Source: Mucilaginibacter straminoryzae (lineage in GTDB: Bacteria > Bacteroidota > Bacteroidia > Sphingobacteriales > Sphingobacteriaceae). From it: a DNA stretch of 64,000 nucleotides. Positions 17,818 through 26,573 of the stretch are shown piece by piece (within the stretch, counting starts at the first letter, position 1; every line of letters begins with the position of its first letter). Location of the stretch: the NCBI RefSeq assembly GCF_022953055.1, contig NZ_JALJEJ010000004.1, positions 1-64,000 on the forward strand, written 5' to 3'. The notes under the pieces were generated by a model. That model saw only the letters and a program-made list of their open reading frames with translations, was not told the origin of the DNA and ran no database searches. The position numbers were made by a program, and so were the translations under genes.

Positions 17818-18412
17818 TCGTTTTATTTCTATTTATCACGTTGCCCAACAAGTATTTAGCCCTAAATAGCTGAGCTTTTACTGTACCTAAAGGCAGGCTC
17901 AGCTCCTGGGCAATTTCTTCGTAAGAAAGCTCGTCGAAATAACGCAGGGTGATCAGGTTACGGTACCGCGGCGGCAAACTTTCCACCAATACTTTCAGTT
18001 CGGCGGTTTGCTGCTTTTTAATGGAAGTCTCTTCGGGGTTCAGCACATCGGCTTTTATCTGAAGCGGCCGGTCGTCGCCATCATCATCTACAATACCGTG
18101 CAGCGATGTGGTATTCAGCTTCTTCTTGCGGATAAAATCAATGCAATTATTAGTCGCCACCCGAAATAGCCACGTACTAAAGGCAAACTCCGGCTGGTAC
18201 TTATCCAGCTTTTCAAATGCTTTGGCAAAGGTTTCCACCGTTAAATCCATCGCATCTTCGCGGTTATTCACCATTTTGAGCGCCATAAAGTAAATAGAAT
18301 CTTTATAACGCTGCATCAGGCTGGCATACGCTTTCTGATCTCCTTCCCTGGCTTTCAGCACCAGTTGATAGTCATTCTTCGCGTTTTCGGTAAAATGGGC
18401 ATTTACTTCCAT
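17807..18412 (-). CDS. RNA polymerase sigma-70 family factor (ECF type)
   Basis: The 201-residue protein has sigma region 2 (LMQRYKDSIYFMALKMVNNREDAMDLTVETF, residues about 35-100) and region 4 (LPPRYRNLITLRYFDELSYEEIAQELSLPLGTVKAQLFRAK). The ATG at 18412 is chosen because it gives the standard distance to region 2; a longer reading would extend deep into the glycosyltransferase gene. It overlaps that gene by 10 bases and rsmG by 11. No anti-sigma factor gene is adjacent, so regulation is unclear. Confidence 0.9.
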   Translation of the reverse strand: MEVNAHFTENAKNDYQLVLKAREGDQKAYASLMQRYKDSIYFMALKMVNNREDAMDLTVETFAKAFEKLDKYQPEFAFSTWLFRVATNNCIDFIRKKKLNTTSLHGIVDDDGDDRPLQIKADVLNPEETSIKKQQTAELKVLVESLPPRYRNLITLRYFDELSYEEIAQELSLPLGTVKAQLFRAKYLLGNVINRNKTNDF

Positions 18413-19527
18413 CTTCTTGTAGTTGTTAAGCTTCCGATCAAACCAAAAAAATTGAGGTACAGGTAGTAGAGTGCGTCTAAAAAAGGCAAGGTCCACAATA
18501 AATCTTTACCTTTTAACTGCCTGAATTGTTTGCTGTAAATCAGCAATTGCAAACCCAGCCGGAGAACAAACACAACCAAAGCGATGATAAACGCCGGTTT
18601 AAAAAACAAACATGCCGTAAATGCACTATAAAACAACAGGCCACTGATGGCATCAAGGCCTAAAAGCCGTTTATGGCGGGCCTTATAAAATTTCCCCGCC
18701 CCCATGTGCCTTCTTTTCTGACGAAACCACTCGCCAAAGCTGGCTTTAGGTTCGCTCCAGGTAAAAGAATCCGTGCGGATCTCTACAGCTACGTTATTAC
18801 GGGTAGCATTTTCATTCACAAAAAGATCATCGTCTCCAGACATGATGTGCATGTGCGAAGCAAAGCCTTTGTTATTGAAAAACAAATCTTTACGATAAGC
18901 CAGGTTACGCCCAACCCCCATATACGCATTACCTTTAAGCGCGGCTGAAAAGTAATTGATGGCGGTTTTAATAGTTTCAAAGCGAATAAGCGCGTTCAGC
19001 AAACCTTTGGTTTTTACGTAAGGCGAATATCCTAAAACGATCTGATGCTCAGGATTAGAGAATGATGCAGCCATACAACTGATCCAGTTTTCTGATTCAG
19101 GCTCGCAATCTGCATCGGTAAACAACAAATACGGATGTTTTGCCGCTTTGATCCCCATCGTGATCGCAAATTTCTTTCCAGTTTTAAACTGCCGGCTCTC
19201 TGTAACGGTAACAATCTTCAGCTTTGAATATTGCGCCTGCAGCTCGTCTAACAAGTAATTGGAATCATCCACCGAGCAATCATTTACTACAATCACTTCA
19301 AAATCGGGATAATTTTGGGTCAATATCTTCGGTAAGAAACGTTCAAGATTGTCCCTTTCATTACGGGCGGCAATGATAACAGAAACAGGAACGCACTCTT
19401 TCTCAGGAGCTTCCTCTGCCTTATAGCTATTCAGTTTCAGATGATAAACCAGCAGATAGAACAGTTGCACGACGAAACCGAATGCCAAAACGGCCAATAA
19501 AACTTGCTGTAGTAGGGGTATACTCAA
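18403..19527 (-). CDS. Membrane-bound family 2 glycosyltransferase
   Basis: This 374-residue protein has an N-terminal transmembrane helix, then a GT-A domain with SVIIAARNERDNLERFL, VVNDCSVDDS and the LFTDADCEPE metal site. The acceptor-side motifs SGDDDLFVNE and WFRQKRRHMGAGKF (QxxRR-type) follow, and about three C-terminal helices end the protein. The arrangement is that of processive or lipid-linked transferases. The acceptor is unknown. It leads the minus-strand run with the sigma factor and rsmG. Confidence 0.88.
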   Translation of the reverse strand: MSIPLLQQVLLAVLAFGFVVQLFYLLVYHLKLNSYKAEEAPEKECVPVSVIIAARNERDNLERFLPKILTQNYPDFEVIVVNDCSVDDSNYLLDELQAQYSKLKIVTVTESRQFKTGKKFAITMGIKAAKHPYLLFTDADCEPESENWISCMAASFSNPEHQIVLGYSPYVKTKGLLNALIRFETIKTAINYFSAALKGNAYMGVGRNLAYRKDLFFNNKGFASHMHIMSGDDDLFVNENATRNNVAVEIRTDSFTWSEPKASFGEWFRQKRRHMGAGKFYKARHKRLLGLDAISGLLFYSAFTACLFFKPAFIIALVVFVLRLGLQLLIYSKQFRQLKGKDLLWTLPFLDALYYLYLNFFGLIGSLTTTRRWK

Positions 19528-19622
19528 ATCCTTGAAATTTGCAGTGACAAAGTTGTTAAAATTAGATGAATAATCTCCGAAGAAGTTAAAATATCAAGAC
19601 AATTTAAACTACCTGAAAATGT

Positions 19623-19630
19623 TATTTTTG
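19623..19630 (+). promoter_or_regulatory. Candidate -7 box for tgt
   Basis: TATTTTTG matches the TAnnTTTG consensus and lies ten bases before the tgt ATG. No clear -33 TTTG is present. Confidence 0.45.
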
Positions 19631-19640
19631 CATCCTTAAA

Positions 19641-20771
19641 ATGAAATTTAACTTACAAGCACAAGATCCGTTTTCAAAGGCACGAGCCGGAGAGTTGACA
19701 ACCGATCACGGAACAATAAAAACCCCGATTTTTATGCCCGTAGGTACTGCCGGCACGGTTAAGGCAGTTCACCAGCACGAGCTTAAGAACGATATCAAAG
19801 CCCAGATCATCCTGGGTAATACCTACCATCTGTACCTGCGCCCCGGACTGAACGTGCTGGAAAAAGCAGGCGGACTACATAAATTTAACGGCTGGGACCG
19901 CCCGATTTTAACAGATAGCGGTGGTTACCAGGTATATTCCCTTACAGAAGTACGCAAGATTAAGGAAGAAGGCGTCACCTTCCGCTCGCACATTGACGGT
20001 TCTAAGCATTTATTTACGCCAGAAGCGGCAATGGACATTCAGCGCACCATCGGTGGCGATATCATTATGGCTTTTGACGAATGTACGCCCTATCCTTGCG
20101 ACTACGGCTATGCACGGCGGTCTATCGAAATGACGCACCGTTGGCTGAAACGCTGCTGCGACCGCTTCGACAGCACTGAACCTAAGTATGGTTACAGCCA
20201 AACCCTCTTCCCTATTGTGCAAGGCTCTGTTTATAAGGATCTTCGCGTAAAATCCGCCGAAGTAATTGCCTCGTTTGAACGGGAAGGCAATGCCATCGGC
20301 GGCTTATCTGTCGGTGAACCTGCCGAGGAAATGTATGCCATGACAGAATTGGTGTGCGATATATTACCAAAGGAAAAACCGCGTTATTTAATGGGCGTTG
20401 GCACACCGGTTAATATCCTGGAAAACATCGCCTTAGGTGTGGATATGTTTGATTGCGTGATGCCTACCAGGAATGCACGTAACGGAATGTTGTTTACCAA
20501 AGAGGGCATCATTAATATCCGTAACGAAAAATGGAAGGATGATTTTTCACCCATTGAAGCAGACAGCGATTTATGGGCCGACCGTGAGCATAGCAAAGCT
20601 TATCTGCGCCACCTGATCACTTCTAAAGAAATATTAGGGGCGCAAATTGCCAGTTTACATAACCTGCATTTTTACCTTTGGCTGGTAACGCAAGCCCGTG
20701 AAAAAATAATTTCGGGCGAATTTTACGAATGGAAAAACGTGATGGTGAAGCGTTTAGCCCAAAGATTATAA
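19641..20771 (+). CDS. tgt: tRNA-guanine transglycosylase (queuosine), zinc-site cysteines absent
   Basis: The enzyme swaps guanine-34 for preQ1 in GUN-anticodon tRNAs. In this 376-residue protein the catalytic D92 (ILTDSGGYQV) and nucleophile D271 (MFDCVMPTRNARNG) are in place. The usual zinc motif CxCxxC reads S309, L311 and D314, while the fourth ligand H340 (SLHNL) and the surrounding SKAYLRHL segment are kept. The fold must therefore be held without that zinc. The stop lies one base before the next gene, a LptF/G permease, so the two form an operon with the EamA gene. Confidence 0.95.
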   Translation: MKFNLQAQDPFSKARAGELTTDHGTIKTPIFMPVGTAGTVKAVHQHELKNDIKAQIILGNTYHLYLRPGLNVLEKAGGLHKFNGWDRPILTDSGGYQVYSLTEVRKIKEEGVTFRSHIDGSKHLFTPEAAMDIQRTIGGDIIMAFDECTPYPCDYGYARRSIEMTHRWLKRCCDRFDSTEPKYGYSQTLFPIVQGSVYKDLRVKSAEVIASFEREGNAIGGLSVGEPAEEMYAMTELVCDILPKEKPRYLMGVGTPVNILENIALGVDMFDCVMPTRNARNGMLFTKEGIINIRNEKWKDDFSPIEADSDLWADREHSKAYLRHLITSKEILGAQIASLHNLHFYLWLVTQAREKIISGEFYEWKNVMVKRLAQRL

Positions 20772-20772
20772 C

Positions 20773-21870
20773 ATGAAAACACTGTTAGACAGATATATAA
20801 AGGTTATAGACTGGTATATTATCCGTAAGTACCTGGGTACTTTTGTATTTACGGTGGTACTGTTCATGGTGATTATTGTGGTGTTTGATATATCCGAACA
20901 CCTGGACGATTTCCTGAAGCACAACGCCCCGCTCAGCGCCATCGTTTTCTTGTATTACGGCGGCTATCTGCCCTTTTATCTTAATCTGCTGCTGCCGCTG
21001 ATTAACTTTCTTGCGGTAATTTTCTTTACCGCGAAGATGGCCAATCAGACCGAAATTGTGCCTATACTAAGCAGTAAGGCCAGTTTTAACCGTTTTTTGA
21101 GGCCATACTTTGTAGCATCGAGCGCAATTTTTATCGTGTTCTTTTTTGCGAACGTATACCTGATCCCATTTACCAACAAGCTGAATATCAAGTTCGAGAA
21201 TACGTATTTTAACGATTCTGACCCTACCAAAAGTGAGGTACACATGCAGCTGGATAAACAAACTTATGTTTACCTGCAATCGTACGACCCTACCCAGCAT
21301 ACCGGCTACAACTTTATTATGGAGAAGTTTGACGGTGATGTAATGAAGGAAAAACTGGTAGCTAACCGCATTGTGTTTGATTCGGTGAAGCACGTTTGGT
21401 CGCTTCAGGACTATGGCGTGAGGCGCATAAACGGCCTTCACGAGAAGTTTATCAATCAAACCAGAAAAGATACCGTGCTGGATATGCGGCCGGAGGACTT
21501 TGAAACGCACGATAAGGTATATACCGCGATGTCTATGTGGGAATTGAACAAGAACATCCGCCGCGAGCAAATGCGTGGCACCGGCGCACTCACCGACATG
21601 CTTTTTGAGAAATACAAGCGGTTTATATACCCCCTATCGTCTTATGTACTCATGATTATCGGGGTTTCCATCTCTTCACGTAAAGTGAGGGGAGGGATAG
21701 GGTTACCCCTCGGGATCGGGATTTTCTTGTGTTTTACCTACATCGTGGTAGATCGTTTTGCATTTGTTTTTGCCATTAAAGGCAATATGCCACCGCTGAT
21801 TGCGGTATGTATCCCTAATGTTTTATTCGGCGCCTTAGGCTACTATTTACTACTCAAAGCCCCTAAATAA
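20773..21870 (+). CDS. LptF/LptG-family lipopolysaccharide export permease
   Basis: This 365-residue inner-membrane protein has the YjgP/YjgQ layout: three N-terminal transmembrane helices (residues about 15-120), a periplasmic beta-jellyroll region (about 140-290), and three C-terminal helices with RRVRGGIGLPLGIG-like loop (here SSRKVRGGIGLPLG). It would work with LptB and its LptF or LptG partner to extract lipopolysaccharide; the partner is not in the window. It follows tgt by one base and shares an A with the next start (TAATG). Confidence 0.9.
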   Translation: MKTLLDRYIKVIDWYIIRKYLGTFVFTVVLFMVIIVVFDISEHLDDFLKHNAPLSAIVFLYYGGYLPFYLNLLLPLINFLAVIFFTAKMANQTEIVPILSSKASFNRFLRPYFVASSAIFIVFFFANVYLIPFTNKLNIKFENTYFNDSDPTKSEVHMQLDKQTYVYLQSYDPTQHTGYNFIMEKFDGDVMKEKLVANRIVFDSVKHVWSLQDYGVRRINGLHEKFINQTRKDTVLDMRPEDFETHDKVYTAMSMWELNKNIRREQMRGTGALTDMLFEKYKRFIYPLSSYVLMIIGVSISSRKVRGGIGLPLGIGIFLCFTYIVVDRFAFVFAIKGNMPPLIAVCIPNVLFGALGYYLLLKAPK

Positions 21871-22784
21871 TGGCGACAGCCACCAACGAAGGCAACAGCG
21901 GTGGCCTTAACAAAAACCTGCTGATCTTACATTTTACCGTATTCATTTGGGGCTTTACCGGCGTACTCGGAAAGCTGATCAGCATTACGGCGATAGACTT
22001 GGTCTGGTATCGTGTGCTGATTGCTTCAAGCACGTTGTTCCTTTATTTTAAATTCAACAGAACGGCTTTTAAAACAGATTTAAAAACAGTGATCGGGCTG
22101 TTTTTTACAGGCGCCTTAGTGGGCGGGCACTGGATTTTATTCTTCGCCAGCATTAAGGTTTCCACGCTTTCTGTAGCCCTGGTCTGCCTTTCTTCTGTCA
22201 CGCTTTTTACCGCGATCTTTGAACCGCTGATTAACCGTAAGAAGATTTCCAGGCTGGAAATTGCAGCAGGTATACTAATCATTGCCGGCATTATCCTGAT
22301 CTTCAAATTTGAAACCCGTTACACTAAGGGTATCATTATGGGGCTTATTTGCGCTGCCTGCGCTAGCTTATTTTCTATCATCAACTCGCGACAGGTAAAG
22401 AAACTGGAAGCCCCGGTGATTGCTTTTTACGAGCTTACCGGAGCGTTCGTCTGGATCTCGGCCTACCTTTTAATTACCGGCGGTTTCTCGAAATTTGCAT
22501 TGCCCTCAACTACAGACCTTGGCTATCTTTTCATCTTAGGCACTGTATGCACCTCGCTGGCCTACGTAGCGGGGGTATCCGTAATGCGCGAATTCTCTGC
22601 GTTCAAAGTAGCGCTTATCACCAACCTGGAGCCAGTATACGGCATCGTCATGTCTTTCCTTTTCTTCGGCGAGTTGCGCCTCATGACGCTGGGTTTCTGG
22701 ATAGGTGCGCTGATTATATTGTCTACTGTCTTCCTGTTTCCACTGGCTCAAAAACAGGTCACTAAATTTCGCGCTAAAGCTTAA
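21870..22784 (+). CDS. EamA/DMT-family transporter
   Basis: This 304-residue protein has ten predicted transmembrane helices in two EamA repeats (residues about 15-145 and 158-295). FIWGFTGVLGKLIS opens the first repeat and the second ends with LEPVYGIVMSFLFFGELR, the typical signature. Substrates of this superfamily are metabolites or amino acids; none can be assigned. The ATG shares a base with the stop of the permease gene, which suggests coupled translation. Confidence 0.88.
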   Translation: MATATNEGNSGGLNKNLLILHFTVFIWGFTGVLGKLISITAIDLVWYRVLIASSTLFLYFKFNRTAFKTDLKTVIGLFFTGALVGGHWILFFASIKVSTLSVALVCLSSVTLFTAIFEPLINRKKISRLEIAAGILIIAGIILIFKFETRYTKGIIMGLICAACASLFSIINSRQVKKLEAPVIAFYELTGAFVWISAYLLITGGFSKFALPSTTDLGYLFILGTVCTSLAYVAGVSVMREFSAFKVALITNLEPVYGIVMSFLFFGELRLMTLGFWIGALIILSTVFLFPLAQKQVTKFRAKA

Positions 22785-23498
22785 GCTCTTTCCAATTCTG
22801 ATCATCACCTGGCATTTAACTTCCTGTTAAGTGCGTATTCCACCTTGCTTAATTAAAACCGTTATCGCAGCAGATTAACTTCCTCTACGGCACACAGGGC
22901 ATTTTTTGCAAAAATCACTAAGTGTATCATCAGACAAAAATTACCTTCTTTAAAAGCCTGTCAAAACGCTCCTGTAAATGCATCTTAAACGTTTTTTGCC
23001 ACTTTAACTATCAAAATAATTGAATAAATATTTAACTGATAATCAGTGAATAAATTCTAATTATTAAAGTCATACTGAAAGTAAACAAACGATTAGCAAA
23101 AGCAAAATACTATAATTTTTAGCAATCCCATTATAAGTACTATTTTTGGGTAAACTAAATTTTGTTTTTCAGATGGTTACAACATTTAATTAAACAAAAT
23201 TTTCACTTCTGTATTTACAGGCGCGTTAGACCGGTAAGTGTACCGTAATGAATTTAAGGAAGCTTAATTATCAGGGTGATTTTGCTTTTTGTGTTACGGA
23301 CCGCTGGAGATGTCCTGCACAAAAGGGATTGTGTAATTTTAATTACAAAGAAAATATTGCTATTACCATGCCAAAGTCGGTACACCTTGACTACTCCCCT
23401 TTTTTGCCCTATCAAAACTTTACATTGTTGTGCCCTTGCCGATTTGATCGCCTGATAAAAAAGATTGATATTGGCGCAGCAAGAAGCCAACCATCAAC
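22785..23498. other. 714-base gene-free region upstream of the LapA-like gene
   Basis: The region is AT-rich with no convincing gene. It contains a perfect palindrome ACTGATAATCAGT at 23034-23046, a TATTTTTG box at 23141-23148, and an 11-bp perfect inverted repeat AAATTTTGTTT / AAACAAAATTT (23157-23167 and 23192-23202) with a 24-base loop. A promoter here could drive an untranslated RNA or a long leader for the gene at 23499. An open frame of 84 codons at 23248-23502 has no recognisable features and is not called. Confidence 0.4.
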
Positions 23499-23798
23499 AT
23501 GAGAGTTTCAACCCTGTTCGCCATTGTGGTAACCATACTGATCACCGTAGTGATTATGCAAAATACAGACGAAGTAAAAGTGACCCTTCTGTTCACCGAT
23601 GTGAAGATGCCAAAGCTGGTGATCCTTACAGCCGTTGCAGTTGGTTCTTTCCTGGTCGGCGTTATCGCAGGCAGACCGGGTAAGGTTAAACGAGTGGAGA
23701 TGTACGAACATGACAACCTGGAAAACGATGAAGACGGCAGCCGACAAAAACGCAGGCCGGGTACACTAAGCGACGAAGACCGCGACTATATTAGTTAA
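23499..23798 (+). CDS. LapA-domain (DUF1049) small membrane protein
   Basis: This 99-residue protein has two transmembrane helices (residues about 5-20 and 40-57). The segment IMQNTDEVKVTLLFTDVKMPKLVILTAVAVGSFLVG matches the LapA layout. A charged cytosolic tail rich in Asp, Arg and Lys follows. E. coli LapA works with LapB in controlling lipopolysaccharide synthesis; whether that holds here is unknown. It lies 24 bases before the dehydrogenase gene. Confidence 0.78.
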   Translation: MRVSTLFAIVVTILITVVIMQNTDEVKVTLLFTDVKMPKLVILTAVAVGSFLVGVIAGRPGKVKRVEMYEHDNLENDEDGSRQKRRPGTLSDEDRDYIS

Positions 23799-23822
23799 CT
23801 ATATATTCTTAACACTATCCAC

Positions 23823-24710
23823 ATGAAAACAAAAATCGGATTTATAGGCCTGGGTAACCTGGGCACCCCCATTGCACGAAATTTTATAGAAGCAGGTTAC
23901 CACCTGCAGGTATATAACCGTACCGTTGAAAAAACAAAAGAGCTGGACCAGGACAACATCACCGTTTGCCATTCCCCCGCAGAAGCTGCAAATGGTGTTC
24001 AGTTTATCGTGACCGTTTTATCGAATGATACAGTGGTTACCCAAACCACCACCGGGGAAGAGGGCATTTTGAAAACCCTGCCTAAAGGTGCAATTCATAT
24101 CTCGATGAGCACCATCGCACCGGACACGGCAAAGCATTTGTCGCAATTGCATGAGCAAGCCGGTAGCCGCTACCTCACCTCTCCTGTCTTCGGCCGGCCG
24201 GATGCTGCCGCCGCTAAGAAACTTTGGGTTTGCCTTTCAGGCGCTCAGGAAATTCAGGAAGCAGCAAGGCCACTGCTGGAAAGCACCAGCCAGGGCATTT
24301 TTAACTTTGGCGAAGAAGCCGGCCAGGCTAATGTGGTTAAGCTGGCAGGTAATTTCATGATCCAGGCCTCGATGGAGATGATGGCGGAAGCTTATACCCT
24401 GACAGAAAAATTTGGGATAGAAAGAACTGCCGTTGCAGACTTCTTTGGATCTACCATATTCAATGCACCCATCTTTAAAAATTATGGCAAACTGATTGCC
24501 GAGCATAAATATGAGCCTGTTGGCTTCACTTCGCAATTGGGTTATAAAGATGCCAGCCTAGTGGCGAAGCTATCCCAGGAAAGCCAGACCCCCATGCCGC
24601 TTGTCGCATTGATCCAAAACCGTTTACTCACCGCTTTGGCAAAAGGCCGGAGCGAACGCGACTGGGCCGAAGCCTTTGGCAAAGGCGTCAGTAACGACGC
24701 AGGCCTTTAA
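23823..24710 (+). CDS. NAD(P)-dependent beta-hydroxyacid dehydrogenase (HIBADH family)
   Basis: This 295-residue protein has an N-terminal Rossmann fold with GFIGLGNLGTPIARNF, the VTVLSNDTVV segment, and the C-terminal helical domain with VVKLAGNFMIQASMEMMAEA, where the Lys is the catalytic residue of the family. It is close to 3-hydroxyisobutyrate, tartronate semialdehyde or glyoxylate/succinic-semialdehyde reductases. The substrate cannot be fixed from sequence. Its end overlaps convergent ispE by four bases. Confidence 0.87.
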   Translation: MKTKIGFIGLGNLGTPIARNFIEAGYHLQVYNRTVEKTKELDQDNITVCHSPAEAANGVQFIVTVLSNDTVVTQTTTGEEGILKTLPKGAIHISMSTIAPDTAKHLSQLHEQAGSRYLTSPVFGRPDAAAAKKLWVCLSGAQEIQEAARPLLESTSQGIFNFGEEAGQANVVKLAGNFMIQASMEMMAEAYTLTEKFGIERTAVADFFGSTIFNAPIFKNYGKLIAEHKYEPVGFTSQLGYKDASLVAKLSQESQTPMPLVALIQNRLLTALAKGRSERDWAEAFGKGVSNDAGL

Positions 24711-25510
24711 AGATCGTAAAACACCTGATGCTCCGCCTCGAGATGCTTTAATTGGGGCGGGGCTTCAAATATCCCGAAAACAGAAGCACCGCTGCCGCTC
24801 ATGCTGGCATAAAGTGCCCCCGCTTCGTAAAGCGCTTGCTTCACCGCTCCTATCTGGGGATATTTCGCAAATACAGAAGGTTCAAAATCATTCTTGATCT
24901 TGCCCTTCCAATCGCTTACCGGTAGTTGTACCAATTCTTTTAATGACTGACCGGACGGTTCAGGCTTTACCCCGCTATAGGCGTCCGCTGTAGAGACGTG
25001 CACATTGGGCATTACCAGGGCAATGTGATACCGGCTTAGATCCAACGACACTTCTTCGAACTGATCTCCCTTATCAAAAGCATACACGGGTTTGTTTTCG
25101 ATAAAGAAAGCGCAGTCTGCCCCGAGCCGACGTGCATAGTCCTGCATTGCCTGTACAGTTAAGTTCAACCCGAACTGCTGGTTCAGTAACTTAATAAAGA
25201 AAGCAGCGTCGGCAGAACCACCACCCAACCCCGCACCTATCGGGATGTGCTTGTGCAGGTAAATTTCCAGCGGCGGAAGCGGGTGATCCTTAGAAACGAG
25301 CTCATAAGCTTTGATACAAAGGTTTTTCTCCGGCTCGCCGGGTATATTTATCCCGGAGGATGAAAAACTCAACAGAGGGGCTATAATAGCTTCTAACGCA
25401 TCATTAATTTTTACCGGGTAAAAAACCGTTTCGATATTGTGATAACCATCCGGCCTTTTAGCCGTAATGTTTAAACCGATATTGATTTTTGCGTTTGGAA
25501 AAACGATCAT
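24707..25510 (-). CDS. ispE: 4-diphosphocytidyl-2-C-methyl-D-erythritol kinase
   Basis: The enzyme phosphorylates CDP-ME in the MEP isoprenoid pathway. The 267-residue GHMP kinase starts MIVFPNAKINIGLNI with the catalytic Lys, and carries the ATP loop PIGAGLGGGSADAAF with the catalytic Asp. The C-terminal MSGSGASVFGIF motif is also present. The ATG at 25510 is preferred to a GTG five codons upstream, because family members begin with this motif. Confidence 0.94.
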   Translation of the reverse strand: MIVFPNAKINIGLNITAKRPDGYHNIETVFYPVKINDALEAIIAPLLSFSSSGINIPGEPEKNLCIKAYELVSKDHPLPPLEIYLHKHIPIGAGLGGGSADAAFFIKLLNQQFGLNLTVQAMQDYARRLGADCAFFIENKPVYAFDKGDQFEEVSLDLSRYHIALVMPNVHVSTADAYSGVKPEPSGQSLKELVQLPVSDWKGKIKNDFEPSVFAKYPQIGAVKQALYEAGALYASMSGSGASVFGIFEAPPQLKHLEAEHQVFYDL

Positions 25511-25531
25511 ATAATTATCCACCACGTGTTG

Positions 25532-25539
25532 TAGTTTTG
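25532..25539 (+). promoter_or_regulatory. Candidate -7 box ahead of a mini-ORF and thyA
   Basis: TAGTTTTG matches TAnnTTTG. It lies 13 bases before the ATG of the 24-codon frame at 25553 and 132 bases before thyA. Direction fits thyA. Confidence 0.35.
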
Positions 25540-25552
25540 CACAACAGTTAGG

Positions 25553-25627
25553 ATGTCAAAATTAGATTTTTTTTCTTTGCGGTTGAGCTATAGTTACAGG
25601 TTACTGAGTTACTATGTTATTAAATGA
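25553..25627 (+). CDS. Possible 24-codon leader or eroded gene start
   Basis: The frame encodes MSKLDFFSLRLSYSYRLLSY plus four residues and a stop. It sits 13 bases behind a TAnnTTTG box and begins in the way typical of genes in this genome. It could be a leader peptide of thyA, the remnant of a gene cut short by low-complexity GTTACT-type repeats, or chance. I do not recognise the peptide. Confidence 0.2.
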   Translation: MSKLDFFSLRLSYSYRLLSYYVIK

Positions 25628-25671
25628 GCCGGAACCACAATAACTCAAAAACAAATAACTAAATAACCAAA

Positions 25672-26466
25672 ATGAAGCAATACCACGATTTGATGCAGCA
25701 TGTACTGGATAACGGCACGCAAAAGCATGACCGTACCGGTACTGGGACGATAAGTGTATTTGGTTACCAGATGCGGTTTAACCTGCAGGAAGGTTTTCCG
25801 CTGGTGACTACGAAGAAGCTGCACCTGAAATCGATCATCCATGAACTGATCTGGTTTTTACAAGGCGATACCAATATCAAGTACCTTAAAGATAACGGCG
25901 TCCGCATTTGGGACGAGTGGGCGGATGAGGAAGGCAACCTTGGACCGGTTTATGGTTACCAGTGGCGTTCATGGCCAACGCCTGACGGCGGCCATATCGA
26001 CCAGATCACGAACCTGATCAACATGATCAAAAAAAATCCGGATTCACGGCGACTGATTGTTTCTGCCTGGAACGTGGCCAATGTGGATCAGATGGCGCTG
26101 CCGCCTTGCCATACCCTGTTTCAGTTTTATGTAGCAGAAGGCAAACTGTCCTGCCAACTTTACCAGCGCAGCGCGGATATCTTCCTGGGTGTTCCGTTCA
26201 ACATTGCTTCGTACGCCCTGCTTACAATGATGGTAGCCCAGGTATGCGACCTGCAACCCGGCGACTTTATCCATACCTTCGGCGACGCCCACATTTATAA
26301 CAATCACTTGGAGCAGGTTCGCTTACAGCTATCGCGCGAACCACGGCCATTGCCAACAATGAAGATCAATCCAGAAGTGAAAAATATCTTCGACTTTAAA
26401 TTCGAGGACTTCACTTTAGAAAACTATGATCCGTGGCCGCATATTAAAGGCGTTGTGGCGGTGTGA
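25672..26466 (+). CDS. thyA: Thymidylate synthase
   Basis: The enzyme makes dTMP from dUMP and methylenetetrahydrofolate. The 264-residue length is that of the E. coli enzyme. The catalytic Cys is in [12 protein letters not shown] at residue about 146, followed by [19 protein letters not shown] and the C-terminal HIKGVVAV-like end (here [10 protein letters not shown]). It pairs with folA 208 bases downstream, which regenerates the folate cofactor. The gap between them holds two repeats. Confidence 0.97.
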   Translation: MKQYHDLMQHVLDNGTQKHDRTGTGTISVFGYQMRFNLQEGFPLVTTKKLHLKSIIHELIWFLQGDTNIKYLKDNGVRIWDEWADEEGNLGPVYGYQWRSWPTPDGGHIDQITNLINMIKKNPDSRRLIVSAWNVANVDQMALPPCHTLFQFYVAEGKLSCQLYQRSADIFLGVPFNIASYALLTMMVAQVCDLQPGDFIHTFGDAHIYNNHLEQVRLQLSREPRPLPTMKINPEVKNIFDFKFEDFTLENYDPWPHIKGVVAV

Positions 26467-26469
26467 TTT

Positions 26470-26528
26470 AGTCATTAGTCATTAGTCATTAGTCATTAGT
26501 CATTAGTCATTAGTCATTAGTCATTAGT
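26470..26528. repeat. Tandem heptamer repeat AGTCATT, eight copies
   Basis: The unit AGTCATT is repeated eight times without change from 26470, followed by AGT. It begins four bases after the thyA stop. Such 7-base arrays expand and shrink by slippage, so the copy number may vary between strains. Related degenerate words (TCATTGACTAATGAC) occur near 32200 and 38740. Confidence 0.95.
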
Positions 26529-26573
26529 GGCGAACAATTATCGACTGTACATATTGTGATATCTAACTACGAA

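Noticed and set aside
17807-18496. Longer sigma factor starting at 18496
   Set aside because: The extra 28 residues lie inside the glycosyltransferase gene and are not sigma-like; ATG at 18412 fits the family.
23248-23502. 84-codon open frame in the gap before the LapA-like gene
   Set aside because: It has no recognisable domain, signal or membrane pattern, overlaps the real gene start, and its composition looks like translated AT-rich spacer.
26470-26528. Possible CRISPR array
   Set aside because: The units are 7 bases, directly adjacent and without spacers, so it is a simple tandem repeat.
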